A DNA stretch of 64,000 bases from Chrysoperla carnea (GCF_905475395.1 NC_058339.1:16004001-16068000); one strand, 5' to 3'; counted from the stretch's first letter, positions 38,420-51,747 are shown. The notes: generated from the sequence alone by a model not told the origin. A program made the numbers and translations.

Positions 38420-41400
38420 CTTATAAGTCTATAAGTTAGATGGACTGGATTCGATAAATAAAATTCATTACCTATTTGAAATAAAGTGAAATGCAAATAT
38501 TATTCAAAAAAATCTTTTTGTAATAATAATAATTACGATCAAGTTATGATTTCACTTTTTATATATAATCAGTAAGTAATATTTAGTTACCAAAACCATA
38601 TGAAAGTGAAATTTTGGTTACAGAACAAACATAACTTATACGTATTTTTAAAATTGCCTAAAGATATTACATTTTTTATTGTGTTAGAGTACAATTTTTT
38701 AAATTTATCAGTATTATCTGAACACAGATATAAAATAATTGTAGAATAGTGGCGTTAAATTCATAGATCTGTTATTGTATTTCATAATAATGACATCTTA
38801 TGAATATTTTAAGACGTGTTCAACCATCAAGGTCACTAACTTGTCGCGGAAATAAAACACTAAAAATAGTCAAAAATCGAAAAATTCGTGAAACAATCAT
38901 TGGATTTTTGAATTGTATCGTGTTTGATAGTTTGATGAAACTGATGGTAATAAAACATCTTTATTTAATAAAAGTAATTATCATAATGATATAATTCCGC
39001 GATGTCTGTGCTTATAAATAATTCGATTTTTTAAAGTTTTTTATTTAAATCATTTAAATTAACATATAATCGAATTCTTAATGAAATAACCTCATTTAAA
39101 TATGTGTGAAATTTATATTTTATTAACCCTTTCACTTCTGGCGACGATTTTTAAAAAGGCTGTAAATATTTTTTTATTACTTAGAACCTAAAAATTAAAA
39201 CCAGAAATTGAACTTGTTATGAAAATTTTGTGTTTTAATTTGGGTTGAGAAAGGTTTACGGCACTGATGGGCAACGGTTACTCTTTAGAATAACTCAACT
39301 CTGTAGGTAGAATCAGATAATCTCAAGGAGTATCTGACTTCGGAACATACCTCTTTTGCTAAAAGTCACTCAGCCCACAAAAAAGTCAAAGTCTGCCCAG
39401 CTATGTACTTTACGAGACCATAATCTCTTCTTAATCATAACTCTCTTTCTTTTGATGAATTGTTGGTATCGTTTAACAAATACAATAGGTTACTAATGAT
39501 TTGTATAACTAAATTAAGGTGCCCGGATATGTCGAGTATCTATCTGAATAGGCAGATGGATCCAAAAGTTATTTACACTTGATACCTGCGCGTTTAACAG
39601 GAGAGTGGTGGATTTTTGCCTAAGGACCCACTAAACAATCCGGTTTCAAAATGAAGTCGACTTTTCAAGTTATGATCAAAAAAATTTATATCTAACAGCA
39701 TTTTTATCAGCTAGCACCACCGATGGTTCCCAAATAGATTTGACAATGCATATACATTCACAATGAAATGATACCGAGAGTATTCGGGAAGCAACGGTCC
39801 TGTCAGTGGCAAGCATCCAGCACAATAATGGTTTTCGATCTTGATCTACCTTAGCAAAGTGTATCGATTTCATTTCTCACATTATTCGAAGTTTGGAATC
39901 CAAAAATAATTGCTATAGCCGCATATGGGCGTAATATCGCTTTTACGAAAACAGAGCTCCCACAAATCGAGAAAATTAATATCTAATAAATTTAACTTTA
40001 ATTATTTCTGCTAAAATTCACTTAATTTTGAAGGTTTATACTCGCATGACAAAAATGATTAGTATTTTGCAAAAAAAGGAATGAACTTAAGAAAGGAAAA
40101 TGCACAAAAACTAACTTTCTTTTAAATGAAATGCATCAATCATGTAGAATACTTATATGTTATACACTACCTACCATTCATCCATTACATTCATCTTCAA
40201 GAGAATGTAGGTAGGTATCTTAAAAGATTTTTATTTTAGTTAATTTTTTATTTGGCTTTAGACATAATAATAATAATTGTTCACTCTCATGCAAAACAAA
40301 TATTTAAGTGAAATTTTACGATTAAACTGTGTGTACACCTATGTGAATTAATTGACGACTAAAATATACCTATGAGGTTCACATCTTTATATATACAATA
40401 CTATCATATTAAATATCAAGCGTAATTAATTAGATATAAGTATATATTTTTGTAAATTAATTACTTTCTAACTTCTAATTACTTTTTTAAAATGTTCCAT
40501 TATTAGGTTGGCTCCATTTAGTCGCATCAAATGAATACATATAAAATAGCCAATCTAGGAATAGCCAATCTTTCTTTCTTTATGTTATTTAAAATCAGAA
40601 ACTTTTCATAGGAGGGAAATAATCTGAAGGGGAGCCTAAATCACTAATGATAGAAGTTTAATATTTCGAGGGCGACAACGTTCATATGAAATTAGCAGAA
40701 AATAATGTATTTTAGAAAATATATATAAGAACAACAAAATTACTTGTTTTACAGTTAATTAGCGACTATTTAGCGACATATATATTTAACCCTTTCTCCT
40801 TCTTAATATTATCAGATGGGCTTTAGTAACAAATTATTAATTTTCAATTTTTATACTTTTGGAAAAAACTCTAGAAAAACTCTTTTTACGCATTCGAATT
40901 CTACGTGCTATGAAACGTAAAACCTCAAATTTTGAGGGGGGCTTAAATTTCTCGCCTTAATATTTATAGCATTGAAAATTTTTGATTTGATAAGAATACA
41001 ATTATAGGGAACATTAACAATAATAGCTGAACTCACAATACACGGAATTAGATAAATTAAAATAATAAACTCAGCAAGTATTATAAATAATACAGATTCA
41101 GCATTATTTATAAGTATGTCATTAACAAATACAAATAAAATATTTACATATAAGCGAACGAAGTCAAATGAATAATATTTAATTATTTTATAAAGAATAG
41201 CTATAAAAATCGCTAAAATACGCTGTCATTCCATCACTTTGTGACGATATTTAGAGAAAATTTTGTAATGTTGTACAAAGAATTTGATGGCAAGCTTTTA
41301 AAATATAAAATAATTACAGATCAAACAGATCGCATAAAAATATACTTAGATCGGAGAAATATCATTTTCCATTTTTCAGGTCCTTAATCTTACTTGGTCA

Positions 41401-42651
41401 TTCGAAGGTCTAATGCCAATATTTTTACAGTCTCCACTTTCGATTGACAGAAACTTCTAAAACGAGGGGAATTGTCATATTTTTTTACAAAATCAGAGAA
41501 ATTCAGACCCTAGATTTAACTATAGGGTTCTAAATTTTAGTCCCTTGCAAGCCAGAAGTGATAAAATTAGGTGCTCAGATCTGTCAACATCGGTATAATT
41601 TTTTCTTTACCGAAATTGCTATTACTGATATAAATTTTCCGAAACTATACAATTACAAATTGCAAAAAATTGAACCTTTTTGAACAACGTTTTCTTTTTT
41701 TCCAGACGTTGATGGAACTTTCGGAAAACAAAATCGAAAACATATATAAATGGGTGAGAGTAATTAATTAACAGTAATAATAAAAGTGATGGTGTAAGTA
41801 AAAAGTATATCTATGTTTTTATATTGATTAGTTTAGAAAGTAATCAATTTATAAAAAGTTATTATTTTTATTGTTAATTGTCATTTTTACTATCATATAA
41901 GTACTCGATCTAAGCTTCACAACATTAGTATTGTTTATTTATTTTATTTATTAAATTATTTAAAAAATCATATGATTGTATGTGTGTGTGTAGTTAGATT
42001 TTTACTCCTTAGATATCTACTTTCTATTATAATTCATTTTCGATAATTAATAAAAAAAATTTATTATTAGTCTTTTACTTTTACAACTTTTTTTTTTAAT
42101 AATTCCTGATACTCCAGTCGTTAACAAGAATTCTACGGCCATGAAGGGTAGTTTCAAATCATTTCCTATGCTTGGGGGTCCGTATAATCGATTTATAATA
42201 TCCTAAATTAACCTAAAATTGAGAGTGTTTTGCAATCTCCAAAAAAGAGGTAGGAGAGAAATGATCATGCATTTTCAGAACTCCGAGGTTTGATAAATAT
42301 ATCCCTAGGTGTTCCAACCTTTTTATTTTAATTTCGGGAGTGATATTTCTAAAACGGTTTAATTTAGAAAAACATTCCAACTCCCCAAAAAGGCACAACA
42401 GTCTGAAATGCTTTTAAATGTAGGTGATCAAGCACGGAAGAAGACAAAAAATCATGATTTTGTAGAAAAATCATAATTTAATTAATAATAAATCAAATTA
42501 TATGTTTTACCAATCAATTTAAGATTTATTTGCATTTACAAGAATAAGTGCGATATTTTAAGCGCCAGTGTAAAACCAAACTAAATTAATGTAAATAAAT
42601 TGACCTCTTACTATTTGCAAACTTCCTAACAATCTGTAAAACAGAATATAT

Positions 42652-42660
42652 ATAGATATT
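42652..42660. repeat. Left 9-bp target-site duplication of the foldback element
   Basis: ATAGATATT immediately before the left terminus; the identical 9-mer follows the right terminus at 46896-46904. Confidence 0.85.
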
Positions 42661-45600
42661 AGCTCCGTATACTTAGCAGATAAAATTGTTATTTTTCACT
42701 CAAACTATTTCCATTCATTTGGGAATCGTTTGGGAGGATTTGGGAATATAATTTTAGAATTTGGGAATTATTAGTTTTCCTGTAATTAATGATTCTTTTT
42801 TCAGCGTATAGTTAGCAGGTAGGAAATTAAATCCACTTAATTTTTATGTTATTCGAAAGGAAATCATTTGGGAATTACGATAAACACGGTTTCAGAGTTT
42901 GGGAATGTATAATTAATTAATTACACCTATTTTTTAGTTAATTGATAGGTTATGTTAATTAACCGTACATTAATTGTTATATAGCAGTATGGCGCCAATA
43001 TTCAAATATTACTGAATAATTTATTTTATAATTTATGTAAATGTTAAGTTTTATTTTGCCTTAAAACTGTTCTTATTCAATTGGAAATCGTTTGGGAAGA
43101 TTTAGGAATATAATTTTATTTAGGACTGATTAGTTTTCATTTAATTAATTAGTTCTTCAAAGCGTATACTTAGAAGGTAAAAAATTAAATTTTCACCATT
43201 TTTACGTTATTTGATAATAATTTACATGGAGACTAATCTAATTAATTTGGGAATCACATTAAACACGGTTTCATCATTTGGGACACTAAAATTATTTAAT
43301 TAATTACATTTATTTTTTAGTTGATTTTTTGTGGTTATATTAATGGCGGTAATATTCAAATGTTACTTCATTTACAATAATTTTGTTTTTTTAATTTATA
43401 TAAATGTTAAGTTTTATTTTCCCTTAAAACTATTCTTATTCAATTGGGAATCGTTTGGGAAGATTTAGGAATATATTTTTATTATTTAGGACTGATTAGT
43501 TTTCATGTAATTAATTAGTTTTTCAAAGCGTATACTTAGAAGGTAAAAAATTAAATTTTCGCCATTTTTACTTTATTTGATAAGAGTTTACATGGAGACT
43601 AATCTAATTAATTTGGGAATCACATTAAACACGGTTTCATCATTTGGGACACTAAAATTATTTAATTAATCACATTTATTTTTTAGTTGGTTTTTTATGG
43701 TTATATGAATGGCGGCAATATTCAAATGTTACTTCATTGACAATAATTTTGTTTTTTTAATTTATGCAAATGTTAAGTTTTATTTTTCATTAAAACTATT
43801 CTTATTCAATTGGGAATCGTTTGGGAAGATTTAGGAATATAATTTTATTATTTAGGACTGATTAGTTTTCATGTAATTAATTAGTTTTTCAAAGCGTATA
43901 CTTAGAAGGTAAAAAATTAAATTTTCACCATTTTTACGTTATTTCATAATAATTTAGATGGACACTAATCTAATTAATTTGGGAATCATATTAATCACGG
44001 TTTCATCATTTGGGAAAGTATAATTAATTTATTAATTACATTTATTTTTTAGTTGATTTTTTGTGGTTATATTAATGGCGGCAATATTCAAATGTTACTT
44101 CATTGACAATAATTTTGTATTTTTAATTTATGTAAATGTTAAGCTTTATTTTTCATTAAAACTATTCTTATTCAGTTGGGAATCGTTTGGGAAGATTTAG
44201 GAATATAATTTTATTATTTAGGACTTGTTCGAAACATTTGCCGAAAACAGTATAATTAACGAAAAAACGGACTGAAAAGTTTTACCCAAAATAATTATAA
44301 TTGTTTCTACGACATCAAGACACTCTTCGAAAAATATTTTCCAATAAATCCAATGAAAGTGGTTTCTTTTTCCATAAAAACCATTTTTTGTTCAAATTGG
44401 AATGAAGAAACACGCAAAAAAATTAAAACTCTGTCTTAACTATTCGGTTATTTACAAAAAAAAAAAAAAAAGTGCTCGGCTAATGTTTGCAAGTTATGGA
44501 TCAGACTGAATTTTTCGAGTTTTACGTATATATCAAGTTAAAAACTCTATAAAATGCTCAAACCAACTCAACCAAATTTGTGAAATTATATAGTACCTCC
44601 TACGCTAGCTTGTACCTGTACCTACTATAAGAGAATAAATATTTTATTTACAATTTTATCAATACAAATGCAGTTTTTATTTCATGATCAATTTATTTAT
44701 CTTTATTAGAATAAACAATTAGACTATCAATAATTTCCCTTTCTATCCACACTTCACACTTCCTAATTAACACTTATTTTATTGAACGAATTATTAATCT
44801 TTAATGAAAATAAGAATTTATTTCAATAGAAAAATTTGAAAGTAGTTTCGCAAAAAGCATTAATCTGCACCTACATAAAAAATGATACAAATTGAATATT
44901 TTGACATTAATCAGTCCCAAATAATAAAATTCCAAAATCTGAATATTTTGACATTAATCACTCCCAAAACACTTCGAACAAACCTTCACAAACGATTCCT
45001 GATCTTCGAAAATTTCCCGATTAAATAAAAATAGTTTTAATGTCAAATAAACATTTACATAAATTAAAAAAAAAAATTATTGTAAATGAAGTAACATTTG
45101 AATATTGCCGCCATTCATATAACCATAAAAAATCAACTAAAAAATAAATGTAATTAATTAAATAATTTTAGTGTCCCAAATGATGAAACCGTGTTTGATG
45201 TAATTCCCAAATAAATAAGATTAGTCTCCATGTAAATTATTATCAAATAACGTAAAAATGGTGAAAATTTAATTTTTTACCTTCTAAGTATACGCTTTGA
45301 AAAACTAATTAATTACATGAAAACTAATCAGTCCTAAATAATAAAATTATATTCCTAAATCTTCCCAAACGATTCCCAATTGAATAAGAATAGTTTTAAT
45401 GAAAAATAAAGCTTAACATTTACATAAATTAAAAATACAAAATTATTGTCAATGAAGTAACATTTGAATATTGCCGCCATTAATATAACCACAAAAAAAT
45501 CAACTAAAAAATAAATGTAATTAATAAATTAATTATACTTTCCCAAATGATGAAACCGTGATTAATATGATTCCCAAATTAATTAGATTAGTCTCCATGT

Positions 45601-46895
45601 AAATTATTATCAAATAACGTAAAAATGGTGAAAATTTAATTTTTTACCTTCTAAGTATACGCTTTGAAAAACTAATTAATTACATGAAAACTAATCAGTC
45701 CTAAATAATAAAATTATATTCCTAAATCTTCCCAAACGATTCCCAATTGAATAAGAATAGTTTTAATGAAAAATAAAACTTAACATTTGCATAAATTAAA
45801 AAAACAAAATTATTGTCAATGAAGTAACATTTGAATATTGCCGCCATTCATATAACCATAAAAAACCAACTAAAAAATAAATGTGATTAATTAATTAATT
45901 TTAGTGTCCCAAATGATGAAACCGTGTTTAATGTGATTCCCAAATTAATTAGATTAGTCTCCATGTAAACTCTTATCAAATAAAGTAAAAATGGCGAAAA
46001 TTTAATTTTTTACCTTCTAAGTATACGCTTTGAAAAACTAATTAATTACATGAAAACTAATCAGTCCTAAATAATAAAAATATATTCCTAAATCTTCCCA
46101 AACGATTCCCAATTGAATAAGAATAGTTTTAAGGGAAAATAAAACTTAACATTTATATAAATTAAAAAAACAAAATTATTGTCAATGAAGTAACATTTGA
46201 ATATTGCCGCCATTAATATAACCACAAAAAATCAACTAAAAAATAAATGTAATTAATTAAATAATTTTAGTGTCCCAAATGATGAAACCGTGTTTAATGT
46301 GATTCCCAAATTAATTAGATTAGTCTCCATGTAAATTATTATCAAATAACGTAAAAATGGTGAAAATTTAATTTTTTACCTTCTAAGTATACGCTTTGAA
46401 GAACTAATTAATTAAATGAAAACTAATCAGTCCTAAATAAAATTATATTCCTAAATCTTCCCAAACGATTTCCAATTGAATAAGAACAGTTTTAAGGCAA
46501 AATAAAACTTAACATTTACATAAATTATAAAATAAATTATTCAGTAATATTTGAATATTGGCGCCATACTGCTATATAACAATTAATGTACGGTTAATTA
46601 ACATAACCTATCAATTAACTAAAAAATAGGTGTAATTAATTAATTATACATTCCCAAACTCTGAAACCGTGTTTATCGTAATTCCCAAATGATTTCCTTT
46701 CGAATAACATAAAAATTAAGTGGATTTAATTTCCTACCTGCTAACTATACGCTGAAAAAAGAATCATTAATTACAGGAAAACTAATAATTCCCAAATTCT
46801 AAAATTATATTCCCAAATCCTCCCAAACGATTCCCAAATGAATGGAAATAGTTTGAGTGAAAAATAACAATTTTATCTGCTAAGTATACGGAGCT
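42661..46895. mobile_element. 4.2-kb Foldback/MULE-like element with tandem-repeat arms
   Basis: The two ends are exact inverted copies beginning AGCTCCGTATACTTAGCAGA, flanked by a perfect 9-bp duplication ATAGATATT. The left arm (42661 to about 44230) and right arm (about 44976-46895) are built of ~360-368-bp tandem units, each with GGGAATCGTTTGGGA, AAGCGTATACTTAGAAGGTA, AACACGGTTTCATCATTTGG and ATGGCGGCAATATTCAAATG. The outermost unit of each arm is diverged from the inner ones, yet matches its mirror partner almost perfectly. The centre (about 750 bp) is AT-rich and non-coding; no transposase is present. Long arms of tandem repeats and 9-bp duplications are typical of Drosophila Foldback (FB) elements and MULE relatives, so mobilisation in trans is likely. 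Superfamily membership is inferred from structure, not homology. Confidence 0.88.
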
Positions 46896-46904
46896 ATAGA
46901 TATT
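46896..46904. repeat. Right 9-bp target-site duplication of the foldback element
   Basis: ATAGATATT directly after the right terminus GTATACGGAGCT, identical to 42652-42660. Confidence 0.85.
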
Positions 46905-46973
46905 AGCTACATTAATGAATATTGTTAGCTATAGTTTATTTTGATTTACCTATTAATTATTATTGATTATTCT

Positions 46974-47136
46974 TAAAATCTGAAAAGAAACAAATAAGTC
47001 GAGTAGTTTACATAGCGGACTTTAACATTCGGGGCCCATTATTGGGAAGATTTGGGTCGATCTAGATTTTAATGAGTCCCGACTGTTAAAGTCGTTATGT
47101 AAACTACTGGACTTGTTTCTTTCTTTTCAGATTTTA
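46974..47136. mobile_element. Palindromic mariner-like MITE (163 bp)
   Basis: TAAAATCTGAAAAGAAAC at the left pairs with TTTCTTTTCAGATTTTA at the right. The arms continue with AGTAGTTTACATAGCGGACT against GTCGTTATGTAAACTACT. TA at both edges fits a Tc1/mariner-type target duplication. A partial relative occurs at about 26250-26320 (CTGAAAAGAAAG followed by AGTAGTTTATATAGCGATTT). Confidence 0.7.
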
Positions 47137-47789
47137 TTGAACGCAAAATCGTATAAAGTTAGCTATCCGATAAACCCAGTATCGTGTCGATTTACGCTTG
47201 TTTTTAACGATAGTGTCGAATTTACGATTGATTTTGATAATATTTAACCATTCTTATTATTTTTAACACAAAAAAAAGAAGAATTTTTAGAGGATATATG
47301 GTTACAAAAAATCATAAGTAACATCACTGTAATTTAGCTTTCATTTTCAAAACCACCTAAGTGTAAATTATTGTTAAGTACCCATATCTCGTATGTAACT
47401 ATTTCTGCTTACATAATTAATGATACTAATTAAAAAATTTTGTGGTTTTATTAATTATTATTTTTAAATTTTACATACTAAAATTTTCATAACCATGTAA
47501 TTTTAAAATCTGATATGCATGCGACACCTCCACAAACAGAATAAGTATTGAAACCCTGATGTAAGGCCCACTTAACGACAAAACGACAAAAATTTTCTAA
47601 ATTAAATTTTAGCAAAAAATTTCCATGAGTAAAATAATTACTTACATTCCCTGGTAATACAAATTTTATAAACTTGTCATATCTAAAGGGTTCTAGAACT
47701 GAAAAAACGATTCCAAATACAAAAGAATTTAAAGTTAATTGTAAGGAATCCACCAGGGACCAGCGCCAGCGGAAAGGTTACAGACTACA

Positions 47790-48110
47790 ACCCCATGCTT
47801 AAATTATTCTAGTAAAACGACCCATCAGGAATTATGTAGAAAAAGATGCTCCTATATGTAAAAGTAAGTTTTGCGCGATACAGGCGAGAAAAGATGAGAA
47901 TTGAATGGCACACCCATAGATGATAAATATTTATATTAGTTATCTATGGACCCATCCCTTGGTAGTTGTCTATGGGCACACTCCTGCACCAGCAATTGTG
48001 TACGACGTTGCTGAATACTAACTCTGCATAAGTCTTCGAATTTCAATTTCCGAAACCCTACGTGATTTATTTTTGTACGGCATTTATGTAATTTTTTCTT
48101 CAAATGAAGC
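47790..48110. repeat. Repeat family C copy
   Basis: It shares AAACGACCCATCAGGAATTA, AAAAAGATGCTCCTATATGT, AACTCTGCATAAGTCTTCGA and CCCTACGTGATTTATTTTTG with 35130-35580. Part of the segment is inverted relative to that copy. It is non-coding. Confidence 0.55.
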
Positions 48111-48805
48111 AAAGCTCATAGTGCAACATACAAAAACATACAAATATATAAACATTTATATAAAATTCAATTTAGCAAATTTAAGTATATTTAAAACAAT
48201 TAAAAAATGACATTTAACCTTGTCGAATGGACCTTGATACAAGAACTTGTTTAAGTCGATATTGCCTACATTGTCTTTTTTATTTAAATACCTAATAATG
48301 CTTATAAAATCGTTTGCGTCAGCTATAGGTATATTGAAATGATAGTGATTCCGAAAAATAAAGATGTTCAAACTGCTATTGCCTTCAATTTCAACACCAA
48401 ACAATAGTCAAAAAACATTCACTTTCGAATACATGCTGAATTTTGAAATATAATTTTACCTTACGTTTTACTCGCTACTTCAGTCGAATAAGCTAGATTG
48501 TTTTATAATATTAGGCAAACATGTTAGTTTTTACAGATGCTCCCCTACTCTAGGCATATAATTACTATTTTTAATACATGTTCTCCTAATATTAATTTAA
48601 GAACTTTTAATTTTTTTCACCACTTTTCTACGGAAAAGTGGTGTTTTCTACGGAATTTGTTGTTTGTTGTTTTAGCCGCGGATACAGGGTCTACATCAAA
48701 CTTTTATAGATACGGACTTCCTATTTCCGTCGAATCATAGTCCCCCAAAAATTAAATCATCAAGTTTACTAAACCCGTCACCACTTATTAAAAAGAAATA
48801 TTTAC

Positions 48806-48959
48806 CTGGTATTGGCGTGAAATATAAAATAGTTAAAACAACCGCAATCATTCCAGAAATAACAGCACTACGTAAAAGTATAACTTGTATATTCATTGTT
48901 AGCATTTTATAATATAACTTGCACAAAAAATTACTTTGGCTACTAGCACTGGAAGACAT
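48806..48959 (-). CDS. Putative N-terminal exon of the MCORP-like gene (signal anchor)
   Basis: Starting at ATG 48959 on the minus strand, this encodes about 51 residues and ends at a donor GTAAAT. The residues around 24-47 (IQVILLRSAVISGMIAVVLT and so on) form one hydrophobic segment after a Cys/Ser/Asn-rich, Lys-containing head, as in a signal anchor or signal peptide. The exon ends in phase 1, the phase required by the MCORP exon starting at 37950, and joining them gives 637 codons in all. No other gene in the region accepts it. The ~10.9-kb distance means the link is an inference. If membrane-anchored, the cupredoxin domains would face outside. Confidence 0.5.
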
Positions 48960-49525
48960 GGATGGCAGTTAAAATTATTTTTAAAAAAAAATTAAAATAT
49001 TTATTTGCAACAAACACTTTTTTTATGAATATAATTATTTAATTGTTTTCACATTTTTGATAGACGATTTGAATTTGTTGTAAACAAAACTAAAGATACA
49101 TATGATAATGTTATAAGATATCTCTCTCATATGTGGAAACAAGTTAACTCTCACATATCAAAGACTTTTAACTCGTTATTAAAAGTTGTATATGTTTTTT
49201 TGTTTTTGTAGTTAACATCAACTTATTCTCAATCTCAATCATGGAATGGATGAATTTTTTTTATTATTAACAATGGAAAGAGAACGTTTTTGTGTATAAA
49301 GCAACACTCAGACTCAGTTCAAGTGTATAAAGTATATAGTCGTATACCTTATACGAATTAATTTATTGATACCTGTATTTTGTATACATGTTTATACAAA
49401 AAAATTTTTCATTAAAAATCAGTGGCGGATTTATGTATTCACATTTGTATATGTACTTATCTATCTATATCGAACTATGTTTTTGTAATCAATAACTTTT
49501 GGACCAATAGCTGTACAATTAAAGG

Positions 49526-49946
49526 TGTTACAAATAAAGGAAAATGAAATAAACCGCTCGCATTTTGCTAAAATCTCAAGGAATGTGTTTTGTAGGTGTC
49601 AAATATCATTAATAATAAACATTAATTCAATGGAACGGTTAATGTTAAAGTTGACTTACAAAATTAATAAATAGGCAACTTGAATTACATATACGTTATA
49701 CATGTAACACTTAACATTTACGTCGTACAGGTTGCCTAATGACTAATTTTTTAAGTGAACTTTAACATTGATAGTTTTAAATTTAAACGAAAACTTATTG
49801 TTTATTACCAAATAGAAAAATTTGCGCCACTAACTCATGTGTTACTAATGATATATGACACCTAAGAAACACATTCCACGAGGTTTTAGAACAATACGAG
49901 TGGTTTCTTTCATTTTTCTTTATTAGCCGATTTTTGTATAACATCT
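49526..49946. mobile_element. Palindromic MITE (~420 bp)
   Basis: The left arm contains AAGGAAAATGAAATAAACCG, CAAGGAATGTGTTTTGTAGG and TTAATGTTAAAGTTGACTTA. The right arm holds the mirror of each: CTAAGAAACACATTCCACGA, AGTGAACTTTAACATTGATA and GTTTCTTTCATTTTTCTTTA. The arms run to a centre around 49690-49725. Non-coding, no clear target duplication. Confidence 0.68.
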
Positions 49947-51154
49947 TTTACATACCCTAGGGCTAGTTCAATGAATAAATTAATATCCCAGAAGGCGTAA
50001 CTAGTTATTTACGGCTGTATAATAGACATGAAAGACATAAGCAAATTTCTATTTAGTTTTTAGTAGTTTTTTTAGTTTAGCATGAAATCAATCATGTTTT
50101 TGATAAATATATGTAATATTTTAGGCTTTTTGAGTTACGTTTACAAATTGATACTGAATTTTGCAAATTTTTTGAAATTTTGAAAATATCGACACTGGTA
50201 GCACTAATGATTTAAACATTTAAAATAAAAACAAATAACTACTGTTAACGTTAAATCTTCTAAATATGTTATTCCAGTTTAAAATCTTAGCTTTATAATT
50301 ATTATAAAATATCCTTTTTTGATAATATTAGTCGACATGTGTAGAATTCCGCAGGACGGTAACCGTAGCTAAAAACAGAAAAAAATTCTCCCGACATATA
50401 CACCTGTTGAATAAGTTTACTGCATACAACATATATCTTCATACGACACTGATTAGTGGCCGGCCATCCAAGTTATTAACTACAAATGTTATTATTTAAC
50501 TTTTTTTTAAAAAGTGAAAGTAATAATTTTTTTAATTTGGAATAATTTTTAACAAAAATATGTAATAATCTGTATTATTTATTTACTTCAGATTTAATTC
50601 TATTGTAAACAAATTATAAATAGATTTATTAATGATTCAGGTGAAAATTGCGGAACTAGACATCATACAAAATATTATTTTATTTTAGACTATTTGTATC
50701 ATATGGCTATTAAAATTACGAGAAATCAGTTTTTAGACAAAAACCTATGTCATTTTTATTATTATTATATTATATTGATATTATATATTTTTATCTAATA
50801 ATTTAGTCATTACTTTTTCTATTGAAAATTATTATCTAAGAGTAAATGTAGCTTCCTATCTCTATTAACTCAGAGCCATTCTTCCAAATATCAAGCGCAA
50901 TCTAGGGATCCGATTTTCCCGTTTCAGATGGAGGGCTCATTCCGGTACACAGGTAAATGTTATTCAAATAATTAGGGATGTATGAGCATGATAACAATGT
51001 TTGATTTAAAGGCTCAACATTTTTGTATAGGTAGACTTTTACTCAAAGAATATGTGTTTAAATTTCAGCTTAGATATCCATCAATATAGATACATTGCTC
51101 TCATAGAGAAGTTTTTGATAATTTTTACTTGGAATGAATGAAAAAAAATAAAAA

Positions 51155-51350
51155 AATAAGTGAAAACAAATAATTGACTGAGTTAATTGTTGAAATATCA
51201 TGTATAGACAGTGTTGATTTCGTGTGTTTATTTTATGTCATGTAAGTAAAGAACGATAGTCGCTCTTAGATAGTCACATTGGTGTATATATAACACGACT
51301 GTTGTATCAGACACACATAACTTATATTCTCATATAATACACTACATAAT
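51155..51350 (-). repeat. Repeat family A fragment
   Basis: GTGAAAACAAATAATTGACT through AATTGTTGAAATATCATGTA and TAGACAGTGTTGATTT match the start of reverse copy 1 at 2375-2440. It diverges afterwards, with a later CACACATAACTTATATTCTC piece resembling the sequence near 9830-9860. Confidence 0.6.
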
Positions 51351-51747
51351 CCATTCCAGATGGAAACTTTTATCTGATTCTACTTATGAAGCAGTATTTC
51401 TTCCATAAAGTTTCCCAATTGTTTTCATTTTTTCGAAGGTGAAACCCCAAAGTGGTTGTACTATAAGTATAATATCATATCATATTATGGCCTTTGTTAT
51501 ACAGAAATATAAACAAAGAATGGTGTATTGGAAAGAAATGTATCTTAAAATCCAAATTTTGAATCGAGGAGAATTAACTTTGCCGCTATTTTATTTGAAA
51601 AATACAGGTTAACCAACAAAACTAATCGGTTTGTATGACAGATCATTTCATTTTTATATTTTCCTAGCAAGGTTATGTTTATGTTAAACATGTCAAAATA
51701 GTATAAATTAAATTATTATTTATAATAATTAAATTGAAGACAGGATA

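Larger units (their letters stand above)
37951..48805. other. Putative ~10.9-kb first intron of the MCORP-like gene
   Basis: If the exon at 48806-48959 is the MCORP first exon, this is one intron; otherwise it is intergenic. It has no recognisable coding exon. Frames at 38800-38994, 39676-39873, 42213-42398, 47487-47753 and 48156-48404 show no known domain. It contains the 4.2-kb foldback element (42661-46895), a short palindromic MITE (46974-47136), repeat family C (47790-48110) and a 24-bp tandem duplication at 38373-38419. The rest is unremarkable AT-rich DNA. Confidence 0.5.
48960..51747. other. Intergenic region between divergent genes
   Basis: It separates the minus-strand MCORP start from the plus-strand PRP16 start and should hold both promoters. 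A palindromic MITE at 49526-49946 and a repeat-A fragment at 51155-51350 are present. I see no coding frame with a domain. Just before PRP16 the sequence from 51655 on is AT-rich with no clear TATA box. Confidence 0.55.

Noticed and set aside
47487-48404. Two minus-strand frames (88 and 82 codons) that might be extra MCORP exons
   Set aside because: They do not resemble cupredoxin sequence, one overlaps repeat C surroundings, and the MCORP model is in phase without them.
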